From: Salinisphaera aquimarina
GTDB taxonomy: Bacteria; Pseudomonadota; Gammaproteobacteria; Nevskiales; Salinisphaeraceae
Direction: 5' to 3'
Assembly: GCF_042643355.1 (NCBI RefSeq)
Contig: NZ_JBHRSS010000003.1
Span: 186,001-250,000 of the forward strand
DNA: 64,000 bases
Part shown: positions 16,567 to 25,255 of the stretch, piece by piece
How positions within the stretch are numbered: the stretch's first letter is position 1
Layout of the letters: each line of letters begins with the position of its first letter
Notes under the pieces: model-generated
What the model was told of the DNA's origin: nothing
What the model saw: only the letters and a program-made list of their open reading frames with translations
Databases searched by the model: none
Translations under genes and position numbers: made by a program

Positions 16567-17536
16567 GCGCGCTCCTTGCACTGGGGATGCCCCGAGCTTC
16601 GATGGATTTGGACACGCGTGTTACGCGCGGCAACTCACCATACGCTGGCTTCCCATCGAATACATCGGACAAGGCCGCACCGGCCCTGATCGGGCCGGCC
16701 TGGGCCGCTTGATAGCGTGCGCAAGCGCGAAAACATCGAGCCGTTCTGGGCCCTCGCCCAATCCAATATCATATTCATGGCCTATACCAACTCTACGGTG
16801 GTGCGCTCCCTGGAGGTGTTGCCCAAGTCGTCTATGGGTTGAACGGCGGGCCACCAAGAATGTGCTCGAGCGCATGCGCAAGCTCTCGATCGTCGACGCA
16901 GTCTACCGCGACTCCGCCTGATTTTCGGTGGCATGAAATTCCTTGCTGAGGCGCAGCCGATTGAGCGCATACGCCGCGGCATGCCGAGCCGCCCAGAGCA
17001 CACTGCGATCCTCCTTGCACATTGCCCGAATGAAATTGCGGCCGCCGAACTCGCAGCACAACTCGCCCAACGCCGCGCGTGTCATGACGCTTTCGCCATA
17101 GCTGCTGGGCCAATTCATGACTTGACTAAACGCGGCGCCTGCGCAAGACACGCCTCGCTCCGACCATGAACAAGTCATTTTGGAAATACCCACATTCACG
17201 GCTAAGCATTAGCAATCGTAGGCGCGAACATGCGCAAATTCATGCATCCGGGCTACGGCTTCACCGAATCGACATGACCATGTCAGACCAAACTGTCGAT
17301 GTCGGAGTTTGAACTCGAAGAGTGTATCTGGCCTGAGCTACCAGTGGCGCTAGTCGCCCAGCTCTGACCCTACCGCCATTAGCGAGATCGTTTACTGGTC
17401 GATCAATCGAAACTTATTGTGTCTCGACCAGCGCAACTTTTTATACAACTTTAGGCTAATAAGATCAAATCGACCTTGATATTGCGTCGATACGCTGATT
17501 TATTAGTTGCGTTCACCGAGTCAAACTTTAAATTGA
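16567..17536. other. 970-bp gap without an intact gene, left edge of the TRAP island
   Basis: Only short, frame-conflicting ORFs. A plus-strand stretch ending at 16918-16920 (VLERMRKLSIVDAVYRDSA then stop) resembles the C-terminal end of a Gfo/Idh/MocA-type oxidoreductase, and a minus-strand ORF at 16903-17199 looks protein-like but unrecognised; both are weak. Bases 17390-17536 are A+T-rich and presumably hold the promoter of the IclR gene. The region reads as decayed DNA at an insertion boundary. Confidence 0.4.
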
Positions 17537-18343
17537 ATGCAAAGCGTCGAGCGCACCGTTCTAGTTCTGAAGCTCTTATCGGAAGCTGGCAATGCGGGGA
17601 CTCGCGTTACGGATGTGTCTAAGCGCCTTGATCTGCACAAGGCGTCAGCTTCACGGCTGATGACCAGCCTCGTGGCTCTTGGTGTTATTCAGCGCCGTAG
17701 CGATCGTCGTTTTAGACTGGCAGACGGCTTCTTCGCCACGCTCGGTTCGCCCCACGACGAAGCGAAACTGAAACAGGCGGCACGCGCGTCGCTGGCACGC
17801 ATAAGCGACGAAATGGGCGATACCAGTTTCCTATCGGTGCGGCACGGCTTCGACTCCGTCTGCATAGAGCGCCATGTCGGTACGTATCCGATCCAAGCCC
17901 TGTCGCTGCATATAGGCAGCCGGCGTCCGTTAGGTGTCGGCGCAGGCAGCTTGTCCCTGCTCGCTTGGCTGCAGGATGTCGAGCGAGAAGCCGCGCTAAA
18001 GACAATCGCCCGGAGGCTCGAGGATTACCCCGGCATCGACGTGGAGCGGATTCGCGCGCATGCCGAACTCGCACGCCGAGAAAATTTCGTCAACTTGCCG
18101 AATTTCGTGATACCCGGCATGACCGGCATGGGCGTTCCTGTCCGGAACGCGCACGGCATGGTCGTAGCGGCGTTGAGCGTCGCCGCCGTGGGCGATCGTT
18201 TGGCCGGCATGCGTTGTCTCAAGGCGCGACGAATCCTTCTGGAAGAATCCGCGACCATGACGCAATGCCTTGCCGACGATGAGGCGCTTCCAGGATACGA
18301 CCTGGGCAGCATGGTTGAGCCTGAACTTGATAAACAAAACTAG
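17537..18343 (+). CDS. IclR-family transcriptional regulator
   Basis: A 268-residue regulator: an N-terminal winged HTH (residues 1-65: SVERTVLVLKLLSEAG, then VSKRLDLHKASASRLMTSLVALGVI) and a C-terminal effector-binding domain with the family's HIGSRRPLGVGAGSLSLLAW and NFVIPGMTGMGVPVRNAHG blocks. IclR proteins usually control an adjacent catabolic operon in response to its substrate; the TRAP-thiolase-acyl-CoA synthetase genes begin 28 bases downstream on the same strand. ATG 17537 follows an A+T-rich upstream region without a clear ribosome site. Confidence 0.92.
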   Translation: MQSVERTVLVLKLLSEAGNAGTRVTDVSKRLDLHKASASRLMTSLVALGVIQRRSDRRFRLADGFFATLGSPHDEAKLKQAARASLARISDEMGDTSFLSVRHGFDSVCIERHVGTYPIQALSLHIGSRRPLGVGAGSLSLLAWLQDVEREAALKTIARRLEDYPGIDVERIRAHAELARRENFVNLPNFVIPGMTGMGVPVRNAHGMVVAALSVAAVGDRLAGMRCLKARRILLEESATMTQCLADDEALPGYDLGSMVEPELDKQN

Positions 18344-18371
18344 TCGTTGAAAACGACGGGAGGAGTAAGGC

Positions 18372-19322
18372 GTGAAGAAGATTCGATGGTGTTTGGTTGC
18401 CGTCCTGTGTGTCGCCTCGATTTCGGCACACGCACAAAGCCTGACTCTGGCCTCGGGTCCGTCAGGGGGCACGTGGTACCCGCTCGGCGCGGCGTTGGCT
18501 AATATCATCGAGCGCGAAGTACCCGGTACGCGAGTGACCGTCGTCAACGGCGTGACAGTGTCGAATATTCTCGGCACCAATATGGGCCAGTACGACCTCG
18601 CACTGTCGCTGTCGACGTCCAACAGCCAAGCGATTCAAGGCAAGGGCAAGCATTTCACACAGCCGCAAGAAAACATCGCCGGCGTTGTTCGTTTCTACTC
18701 GTCGCCATATCAGATGGCCGTACGAGCCAATAGCGGCATTGAAAGCGTCGCGGACTTCAAGGGCAAGGTCATCAACCCCGGCGTTGTCGGCGGCGCCACG
18801 GATGTCATGACACAGCGCGTGCTCGACCTATACGGCCTGTCGTACGACGATATGGCGCGGGTCGAGCGGCTGTCTTATGCGGATGCGGCCATGCAGATCA
18901 AGGATGGCCATCTGGACGTGTTCACCGGCATCATTTCTATACCGTCCGGAGCGATCGCGGAAGTGGCACTGGGATCGGGCGTGCATTTGATTCCGCTCGA
19001 TCCGGACAAGCTCGACGCTCTCGAGAAACAGGACTCCGGCTATACCGCCGTGGAGATTCCAGCCGGCACCTACCGGGGGCAGGACAAATCTGTCCTCGCG
19101 GCAGGCATGAACAACGTGCTGATCGCCAATAAATCCCTAGACGCCGACCTGGTCGAGAAAATCACGCAAGCAATCGTGGATAACGCCCAGGCGCTACGCA
19201 ACGTCAACGCCGCGCTAAACGAATTCACCCCAGAGACTGCCGCCCAAGGCATCGGCGTGGCGCTCCATCCCGGCGCGAAGGCTTACTTCGAAAAAAATAC
19301 TGCGACGGCCACTAATAACTAA
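18372..19322 (+). CDS. TAXI-family TRAP transporter solute-binding protein
   Basis: Periplasmic binding protein of a TAXI-type TRAP importer, 316 residues. The GTG start at 18372 is preceded by a strong GGGAGGAG site and begins a signal peptide (about 1-21, cut after AHA). The mature start LTLASGPSGGTWYPLGAALA and the later FYSSPYQMAVRANSGI and GKVINPGVVGGATD segments are typical of the TAXI family. It delivers its ligand to the fused permease encoded 45 bases downstream. Known TAXI ligands include glutamate and other acids, so a carboxylate is likely; the downstream acyl-CoA synthetase supports this. Confidence 0.92.
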   Translation: MKKIRWCLVAVLCVASISAHAQSLTLASGPSGGTWYPLGAALANIIEREVPGTRVTVVNGVTVSNILGTNMGQYDLALSLSTSNSQAIQGKGKHFTQPQENIAGVVRFYSSPYQMAVRANSGIESVADFKGKVINPGVVGGATDVMTQRVLDLYGLSYDDMARVERLSYADAAMQIKDGHLDVFTGIISIPSGAIAEVALGSGVHLIPLDPDKLDALEKQDSGYTAVEIPAGTYRGQDKSVLAAGMNNVLIANKSLDADLVEKITQAIVDNAQALRNVNAALNEFTPETAAQGIGVALHPGAKAYFEKNTATATNN

Positions 19323-19367
19323 TCCGACGACGTTCGGTTGCAGCCAAGAAGCGGCGGGGAGTTAGCC

Positions 19368-21233
19368 ATGGGATTTCGCGTATTAGTGCTCATTTCGGCT
19401 TTCGCGCTCGCCGCTTTTCATATCGGCACAGGTTTTCTGGGCGTATATCAAAGCTTTACGCAGAGAAACGCGCATCTGCTGCTGATCACCGTCGTGCTGG
19501 CGATGACAACGCTCGATCAAAGCCAGGGATCGCGAGTTAGACGGGGCATCACGCTTGCGGCTACCGTCGCTCTGGCCGCAGCGGTCGTATACAACCTGTA
19601 TTTCAGTGACTACTTCGCTAATCGCATGGCGTATGTCACGCCGCTGTCGACACTCTCAATCGCGATGGCGATCGTAGGCCTTATCGGCCTGTTCATTGTC
19701 GCAATACGGTCGCTCGGCGGGATATTCGGGCTCATCATCGCCGTATTCATGGCGTATGCGGCGTTCGGGCATTTACTTCCGGGCTTACTGGGCCACCGCT
19801 ATTTTGGCGTGAGCTGGACACTCGATCACATCTGGTACACCAAGGAAGGCGTCTTCGGCATCCCGCTGGGCGTATCCGCGACCTACATCTATCTGTTCGT
19901 GCTGTTTGGCGCGGTGCTCGATCGCTGTGGCGGCGGCAAATTCCTGATCGATCTCGCCATGGCTCTCACTGGTCGAATGCGTGGCGGCCCCGCCAAGGCA
20001 TCGGTCGTGGGGTCTGCGGCCATGGGCACCATTTCAGGTTCTGCGGTGGCCAACGTCGTCACGACCGGCGCAGTCACCATTCCTTTGATGAAGCGCAACG
20101 GCTATCGCGCGGATTTCGCTGCCGGCGTGGAAGCGGCGGCATCCTCTGGTGGACAGCTCATGCCGCCAGTGATGGGCGCGACAGCCTTCGTCATCGCCGA
20201 GTTCGTAGGCAGGCCTTATGCCGAAGTCGCGGTATCCGCGATTATCCCGGCACTCCTCATGTACCTCGGCATCTTCTGCACAGTTCATTTCGAGGCCCTC
20301 CGTACTGGGATCGCGGCCGGCACATACAAGACAAGCGCTAGCCAGACCATGCGTGACGGCGGGCTCTTCCTGCTACCGCTGGTGGTCATCGCGTACTCGG
20401 TATTCGCCTACTCGCCAATGCGCGCCGGATTAAACGGCATTGCCTGCGTACTCGGCATCGCACTCGTCTACGCATCCATGCACGGCAATCTGAGACGGTT
20501 GCCTGGCTGGCTGACCGAGGGTGTCCTGCAGGCGGCGCGGGCGATCGGGCCGGTCGCCATCGCCTGCGCGGCCGCGGGCATCATCGTGGGCATTCTGAGC
20601 CTTACCGGCCTGGGCATCACCATCAACGGCGCGATACTCGACATAGCGGGGCATTCGCTGCTGGGCGCCTTGCTCCTGACCATGATCTCATCGCTGATTC
20701 TCGGCATGGGCCTGCCCACCGTCGCGGCCTATCTTGTACAGGCCGGCGTGACGATTCCCGCCCTCGTGGCGCTCGGCGTCGCGCCGATTGCAGCCCACCT
20801 GTTCGCTTTCTATTTTGCCATTCTCGGCAATGTGACGCCGCCGGTCGCCGTAGCGGCCTATGCTGCCGCTGCCGTGGCCGATAGCAATCCGGGACGCACT
20901 GGCTGGACAGCATTCTCGATCTGCATACCTGCCTTCATCGTGCCCTACATGTTTGTGCTTGATCCGGTACTGCTCATGGATGGCAAGCCGTTGCAGATCG
21001 TGCTTTCGGTCACGACCGCAGCCGCCGGCGTCGCGTCGCTTTCAGCCGCGATCATTGGTTACCTGACCGTGTCGCTGGGCTGGCTGCCGCGCGTGATTCT
21101 GGCGCTTGGCGCTCTTCTGCTGATCAATCCGGGCTGGTGGAGCGACGCCAGTGGATTGGCGCTTATCGGCTCGGTGCTGGCTTGCACCTGGCAGCGACAT
21201 CCCATCGCGCATCGTTCAGGAGACGATATATGA
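19368..21233 (+). CDS. Fused TRAP transporter permease (4TM/12TM)
   Basis: Single-chain TRAP permease of 621 residues combining a DctQ-like four-helix part (about 1-165) with a DctM-like twelve-helix part. Marks of the M domain are the DRCGGGKFLIDLAMALTG segment, GSAAMGTISGSAVANVVTTG, and a later GLPTVAAYLVQAG block. Fused permeases characteristically pair with TAXI binding proteins, as here. ATG 19368 is preceded by GGGGAG; TTG 19338 is an unlikely alternative. The stop overlaps the next gene by ATGA. Confidence 0.93.
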   Translation: MGFRVLVLISAFALAAFHIGTGFLGVYQSFTQRNAHLLLITVVLAMTTLDQSQGSRVRRGITLAATVALAAAVVYNLYFSDYFANRMAYVTPLSTLSIAMAIVGLIGLFIVAIRSLGGIFGLIIAVFMAYAAFGHLLPGLLGHRYFGVSWTLDHIWYTKEGVFGIPLGVSATYIYLFVLFGAVLDRCGGGKFLIDLAMALTGRMRGGPAKASVVGSAAMGTISGSAVANVVTTGAVTIPLMKRNGYRADFAAGVEAAASSGGQLMPPVMGATAFVIAEFVGRPYAEVAVSAIIPALLMYLGIFCTVHFEALRTGIAAGTYKTSASQTMRDGGLFLLPLVVIAYSVFAYSPMRAGLNGIACVLGIALVYASMHGNLRRLPGWLTEGVLQAARAIGPVAIACAAAGIIVGILSLTGLGITINGAILDIAGHSLLGALLLTMISSLILGMGLPTVAAYLVQAGVTIPALVALGVAPIAAHLFAFYFAILGNVTPPVAVAAYAAAAVADSNPGRTGWTAFSICIPAFIVPYMFVLDPVLLMDGKPLQIVLSVTTAAAGVASLSAAIIGYLTVSLGWLPRVILALGALLLINPGWWSDASGLALIGSVLACTWQRHPIAHRSGDDI

Positions 21234-22381
21234 CTCCGGCATGGATAACCGGCACAGGGTTGACGGCATTCGGTCGTCGCGAGGGCTTCGACACGCTGGA
21301 TCTCATGTCCGATGCGGCCACCGAAGCACTGGCGGACGCGGGGTGCGAACGCACGGAAATCGACGGGCTCGTCACCGGATACTCAACGGCGATGCCGCAT
21401 CTGATGCTGGCCACCGTCTTCGCCGAGCATTTCGGGCTTGAGCCCCATTACGCCCACGCGGTGCAGATGGGCGGCGCCACCGGCTGCGGCATGGCGATGC
21501 TCGCACGCCTGCTCGTCGCCTCTGGACAGTGTCGAAACGTGCTCGTAGTCGCCGGAGAAAACCGCCTCACAAATACGGGCGGCCGCGACAGCGCAATACG
21601 TACACTGTCCCAGGTCGGCCAAGCCAATTACGAAGTGCCTTACGGCGCCACCATTCCCGCCTATTACGCACTGCTTGCCTCGCTTTATGCATCGAGGTAC
21701 GGCATCTCCGAACCGGAGCTGGCAGAAATGGCCGTGCTGATGCGCCGGCATGCGGTACCAACGACCGGCGCACATTTGAACGAGCCGATCGACGTCGCCG
21801 AAGTCATGGCGTCACGGCCTATAGCCACGCCGCTCAAGAAGCTAGATTGCTGCCCGATATCCGACGGGGCCGCGGCGCTATTGGTATCCGCCGCCCCTAC
21901 CGCCAATGCTGCAGCGATCGTCGGCGCGGGGCAAGCACACCGTCATCAGCATATCAGCGGCCTGCGCGATATCGATCGCACCGGCGCCTCCGACGCCGCA
22001 TCCCGCGCGTTTTCACAAGCCGGCCTGGACCGCAGCGCCATTGATGTACTCGGGATCTACGACAGTTTCACGATCACGGCCATGATGCTGCTCGAAGAGC
22101 TCGGCTTCTCAGAGCGCGGTCGCTCGGCTGACGACATCCGCGCCGGCAGATACGCCGCTGACGGCCGGCTCCCCTTGAACACCCACGGCGGGCTGCTGTC
22201 CTACGGCCACTCCGGCGTGGCGGGCGGCATGGCACACATTATCGAGGTGGCGCGCCAGATAGCCGGCCGCGCGGACATTCGACAACTGAATCCCGCGCCA
22301 CGTACCGGCTTCGTGCATGGCGATGGCGGCATTCTGTCGGCGCACGTGAGTCTGATCCTTTCCTCGGAGGCTCGTCCATGA
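21230..22381 (+). CDS. Thiolase-fold protein lacking the canonical nucleophile (SCP-x/Ltp2-like)
   Basis: A 383-residue thiolase-superfamily protein. In ordinary thiolases the nucleophile sits in a CASG-type motif; here the matching stretch is GGATG at 81-85, with Gly82 in the Cys position (a Cys at 86 is out of register). The C-terminal motifs are also altered: GHSG instead of GHPxG and FVHGDGG where the acid/base Cys is expected. The DUF35 gene follows directly with an ATGA overlap, the arrangement of the mycobacterial Ltp2-ChsH2 retro-aldolase and of archaeal HMG-CoA pathway complexes. I infer an acyl-CoA C-C lyase or condensing role rather than classical thiolysis. Confidence 0.82.
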   Translation: MTPAWITGTGLTAFGRREGFDTLDLMSDAATEALADAGCERTEIDGLVTGYSTAMPHLMLATVFAEHFGLEPHYAHAVQMGGATGCGMAMLARLLVASGQCRNVLVVAGENRLTNTGGRDSAIRTLSQVGQANYEVPYGATIPAYYALLASLYASRYGISEPELAEMAVLMRRHAVPTTGAHLNEPIDVAEVMASRPIATPLKKLDCCPISDGAAALLVSAAPTANAAAIVGAGQAHRHQHISGLRDIDRTGASDAASRAFSQAGLDRSAIDVLGIYDSFTITAMMLLEELGFSERGRSADDIRAGRYAADGRLPLNTHGGLLSYGHSGVAGGMAHIIEVARQIAGRADIRQLNPAPRTGFVHGDGGILSAHVSLILSSEARP

Positions 22382-22758
22382 CACGCGAAATCCAGGACTA
22401 CGTCCGCGATAAGGCGAAAAGCGGACGCATCGCCTACCAGCATTGCGGCGGGTGCGGCACGGACCAATATTTCGCCAGGCCGTTTTGTCATGCTTGCGGC
22501 CTGTCAACGCCTGAATTCCGTACCAGCGCGGGCGAGGGACGTGTCGCCGCAGTCACAGTACTGCATCGTGCGCCCACCCCTGAACTTCGTGACGCGCTGC
22601 CCTACGCGATCGCACTCGTGGATCTCGATGACGGATTTCGCGTCATGGGGCGTGTCGCAGCGGATATCTGTACTGGCGACACGATAACGGTAGCGCCGTC
22701 CACCGCCGACTCGTCGGACTTAATCCATTTCGTGCGCAAGAAAAAGGAAAACGAATGA
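22378..22758 (+). CDS. DUF35 / Zn-ribbon OB-fold acyl-CoA binding protein
   Basis: A 126-residue partner protein: a rubredoxin-like zinc ribbon with two CxxC knuckles (HCGGCGTD at about 22-29 and FCHACG at 37-42) followed by an OB-fold domain containing VAAVTVLHRAPTPELRDALPYAIALVDLDDGFRVMG in two blocks. This is the DUF35/ChsH2-C architecture, which channels acyl-CoA to thiolase-fold partners. It is coupled by ATGA overlaps to the thiolase before and the acyl-CoA synthetase after it, so the three products are probably made together. Confidence 0.9.
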   Translation: MTREIQDYVRDKAKSGRIAYQHCGGCGTDQYFARPFCHACGLSTPEFRTSAGEGRVAAVTVLHRAPTPELRDALPYAIALVDLDDGFRVMGRVAADICTGDTITVAPSTADSSDLIHFVRKKKENE

Positions 22759-24869
22759 CCATTGCCAGTCTTCTCAATCCGGCCAGTGTCGCAATCATCG
22801 GAGCATCGGAGAATTCGGACAAGATCGGCGGTCGCCCCCTGCGCTATCTTCAGGAGTTCGGATTCCAGGGCGAGATCTATCCGATTAATCCGTCACGCCA
22901 AACGGTTCAGGGGTTGGTCTGCTTCCCGTCCCTCGACGCTCTACCCGCCGTTCCGGAGACCGTCATCATCGCGGTGGCTGGCGAGTCCGCAATCGCCGCG
23001 GTCGAAGCGTGCGCTGCCGCCGGCGTGGCTGCAGCGATCATCATGGCTAGTGGTTTTGGCGAGTTAGGCGAAGACGGGAAAAGGACCGAGGCCTACATGC
23101 GTACCGTGGCGCATCAAGCCAACATGCGACTCGTCGGGCCCAACAGCCAAGGACTTGCCAACTTCGGCAACGGCGCGGTCCTGAATTTTTCCACCATGTT
23201 CATCGAGTCGCCGCCGGCAGACGGGCCTGTAGCATGTATCAGTCAAAGCGGCGCGATGAGCGTCGTACCCTATGGACTGCTGCGCGCGCGAGGCATTGGC
23301 GTGCGCCATGTCCATGCGACCGGCAACGACTGCGACGTCAGCGTAGGCGAACTGGCCGCCGAGGTCGTTCAGGACCCTGAGGTACGGCTATTACTTCTGT
23401 ATCTGGAGACACTGGCGGACCCCGAGGCGCTCGCCCGCGCGGCTCAGGTCGCGCGTGAGCGCGATGTCCCCATCATTGCGCTCAAATCGGGACGCTCAGA
23501 AGACGGGCGACGCGCCGCCTCCTCACATACCGGCGCCATTGCCAACTCTGATCGTGTCGTGGATGCGTTTTTTGCGAGGAACGGCATCTGGAGAGCACGC
23601 GGTACGCAAGAGTTGGTGCGGGCCACAGAACTCTATTTGCAGGGCTGGCACCCAGAGGGACGAAATCTCGCCGTCATCTCGAACAGCGGAGCGACCTGCG
23701 TACTGGCCGCCGATGCAGCAGAACATGCAGGTCTGCCACTGGCGACATTTCCGAAGGCCATTGAAGCCGAACTCCAAGCGACGCTGCCAAGTTTTGCGTC
23801 ACCGCGCAATCCCGTGGATATCACTGCTGCCCTGCTCACCGACAGCACACTTTTCAGCAAAGTGCTCCCCACCGCCGGCAAGGATCCCAACGTAGACCTG
23901 TTTCTCATCGGTATCCCGGTGAGTGGCAAAGGGTACGATTTCCCCCGGTTTGCATCCGACACAAGCGCGTTCATTCGCGACCGCGGCAAGCCCGTGGCAC
24001 TGGCGGCACCACAGAGCAAGGTCAGAGAGGCGTTCTCTGCACAGGGCGTGCCCGTCTTCGAAACCGAAGACCAAGCCATCGACGCCTTGGCGCAGTTTGT
24101 CGACCACCAGCGGCTGATACAACGCGCCCGGCGCACGCTCCCGATAACCCTTCGTCCGACATCCGTAGGCTGCTCGGCTACGCTGGACGAGAGCGCAGCG
24201 CTCGATTATATCGAGCAAACCGGCGTGCCCGTGGCACGTCACAAGCTATGCCACAACGCAGAAGAAGCTATCGATTTTCTGGCGGCAAGCTCGGGCAGCA
24301 TCGTGCTCAAGGCTTGCTCGCGTCACATACCGCATAAATCGGATCATGGCTTGGTCAAACTCGGCATTGCCGATGCAGACACGCTGAATGTAGCGTTCGC
24401 GGAACTCGTCACGGGAATCGAACAGCTCGGTCATCGATTCGACGGGATACTCGCCTGCGAACAGATCAAAGGCGAACGAGAGCTGATGATTGGCGGGCAT
24501 ATCGACCCAACCTTCGGCGCTGTCGTCGTGATCGGGGACGGCGGCATCCTCGTCGAGGCGATGCCGGACAACGCCGTGCTGTTGCCGCCTATCGACGAGG
24601 GTTCAGTTCGGGACGCCCTTCGCTCACTTCGGATCGCTCCGTTGTTCGAGGGCGTTCGGGGCCAGCAAGCACTCGATAGCGCTGCTGTTACAAAGGTAGC
24701 CCAAGCTGTCGCTGAACTACTGGCGTCCTCGGTAACTGACATACAATCAGTCGACATCAATCCACTAATCGTTGATGCAACCGGTGCTTGGGCCGTCGAC
24801 GCCCTTATCGAAGTGGCGTCGACGAATGAAACCCAAGATGCCAAGCGGCCTACGATTACGACAAAGTGA
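22755..24869 (+). CDS. NDP-forming acyl-CoA synthetase (acetate--CoA ligase family)
   Basis: A 704-residue single-chain acid-CoA ligase that would activate an organic acid with CoA and ATP. Order of domains: CoA-binding Rossmann (about 1-130, starting SVAIIGASENSDKIGG and ending LVGPNSQG), succinyl-CoA-ligase-like domains with the phosphohistidine loop SSHTGAIANSDRVVDAFF, and a C-terminal ATP-grasp region (from about 475; VLKACSRHIPHKSDHG, IGGHIDPTFGAVVVIGDGG). It is the last gene of the operon. Together with the importer and the thiolase/DUF35 pair it defines a route: uptake, CoA activation, carbon-carbon cleavage or condensation. Confidence 0.92.
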   Translation: MTIASLLNPASVAIIGASENSDKIGGRPLRYLQEFGFQGEIYPINPSRQTVQGLVCFPSLDALPAVPETVIIAVAGESAIAAVEACAAAGVAAAIIMASGFGELGEDGKRTEAYMRTVAHQANMRLVGPNSQGLANFGNGAVLNFSTMFIESPPADGPVACISQSGAMSVVPYGLLRARGIGVRHVHATGNDCDVSVGELAAEVVQDPEVRLLLLYLETLADPEALARAAQVARERDVPIIALKSGRSEDGRRAASSHTGAIANSDRVVDAFFARNGIWRARGTQELVRATELYLQGWHPEGRNLAVISNSGATCVLAADAAEHAGLPLATFPKAIEAELQATLPSFASPRNPVDITAALLTDSTLFSKVLPTAGKDPNVDLFLIGIPVSGKGYDFPRFASDTSAFIRDRGKPVALAAPQSKVREAFSAQGVPVFETEDQAIDALAQFVDHQRLIQRARRTLPITLRPTSVGCSATLDESAALDYIEQTGVPVARHKLCHNAEEAIDFLAASSGSIVLKACSRHIPHKSDHGLVKLGIADADTLNVAFAELVTGIEQLGHRFDGILACEQIKGERELMIGGHIDPTFGAVVVIGDGGILVEAMPDNAVLLPPIDEGSVRDALRSLRIAPLFEGVRGQQALDSAAVTKVAQAVAELLASSVTDIQSVDINPLIVDATGAWAVDALIEVASTNETQDAKRPTITTK

Positions 24870-25007
24870 ACTGACGACATTAACCCAGTGGATGGTTTCG
24901 CCCCGATCCGGTCACGTCGATTCGGTTGGCGAAACTACGGCTAGCACGAGATCAATAACTTCATGCGGCTGTCAGAAATAAAATGTTTCTCGCCACAATC
25001 ACGCAGG

Positions 25008-25140
25008 CACCAGGACGGCCGAGCCCGATGATCGGCTAGAGCGGATCCTTGGCGAAGCCTTCGTAGACATCGTGATCGATACCATCGGTTTCACCGGCGA
25101 GTTCGCGAAAGGCTTGGCGTTGTTGTTCGTCGATCGGCAT
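25008..25140 (-). pseudogene. Decayed 5' fragment of a uracil-DNA glycosylase gene
   Basis: Reading the minus strand from ATG 25140 gives a protein start closely matching the intact glycosylase at 15874-16566: the blocks QAFRELAGE, DGID and KDPL and PIIGLG are shared in register. An in-frame TAG at 25036-25038 replaces the Glu codon of KDPLEPI, and similarity ends about 45 codons in, near 25008. It is therefore a dead fragment of the gene's first fifth. It marks the right edge of the TRAP island, whose left edge is the intact gene. Confidence 0.8.
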
Positions 25141-25255
25141 CGCCGCGTGGCTCGTCTATGGTTGAGCCGGGTGATTCTAACGCACGCAGCCGCTGCCGAG
25201 TCAGGGTCTGGAAGCGCCGACCCCGGACTACCGGAAACCACCAGCCACCGGCGCG

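Noticed and set aside
17537..25140. Integrative element with its own integrase
   Set aside because: No integrase, recombinase or tRNA target is visible at either edge; only the duplicated gene end supports insertion.
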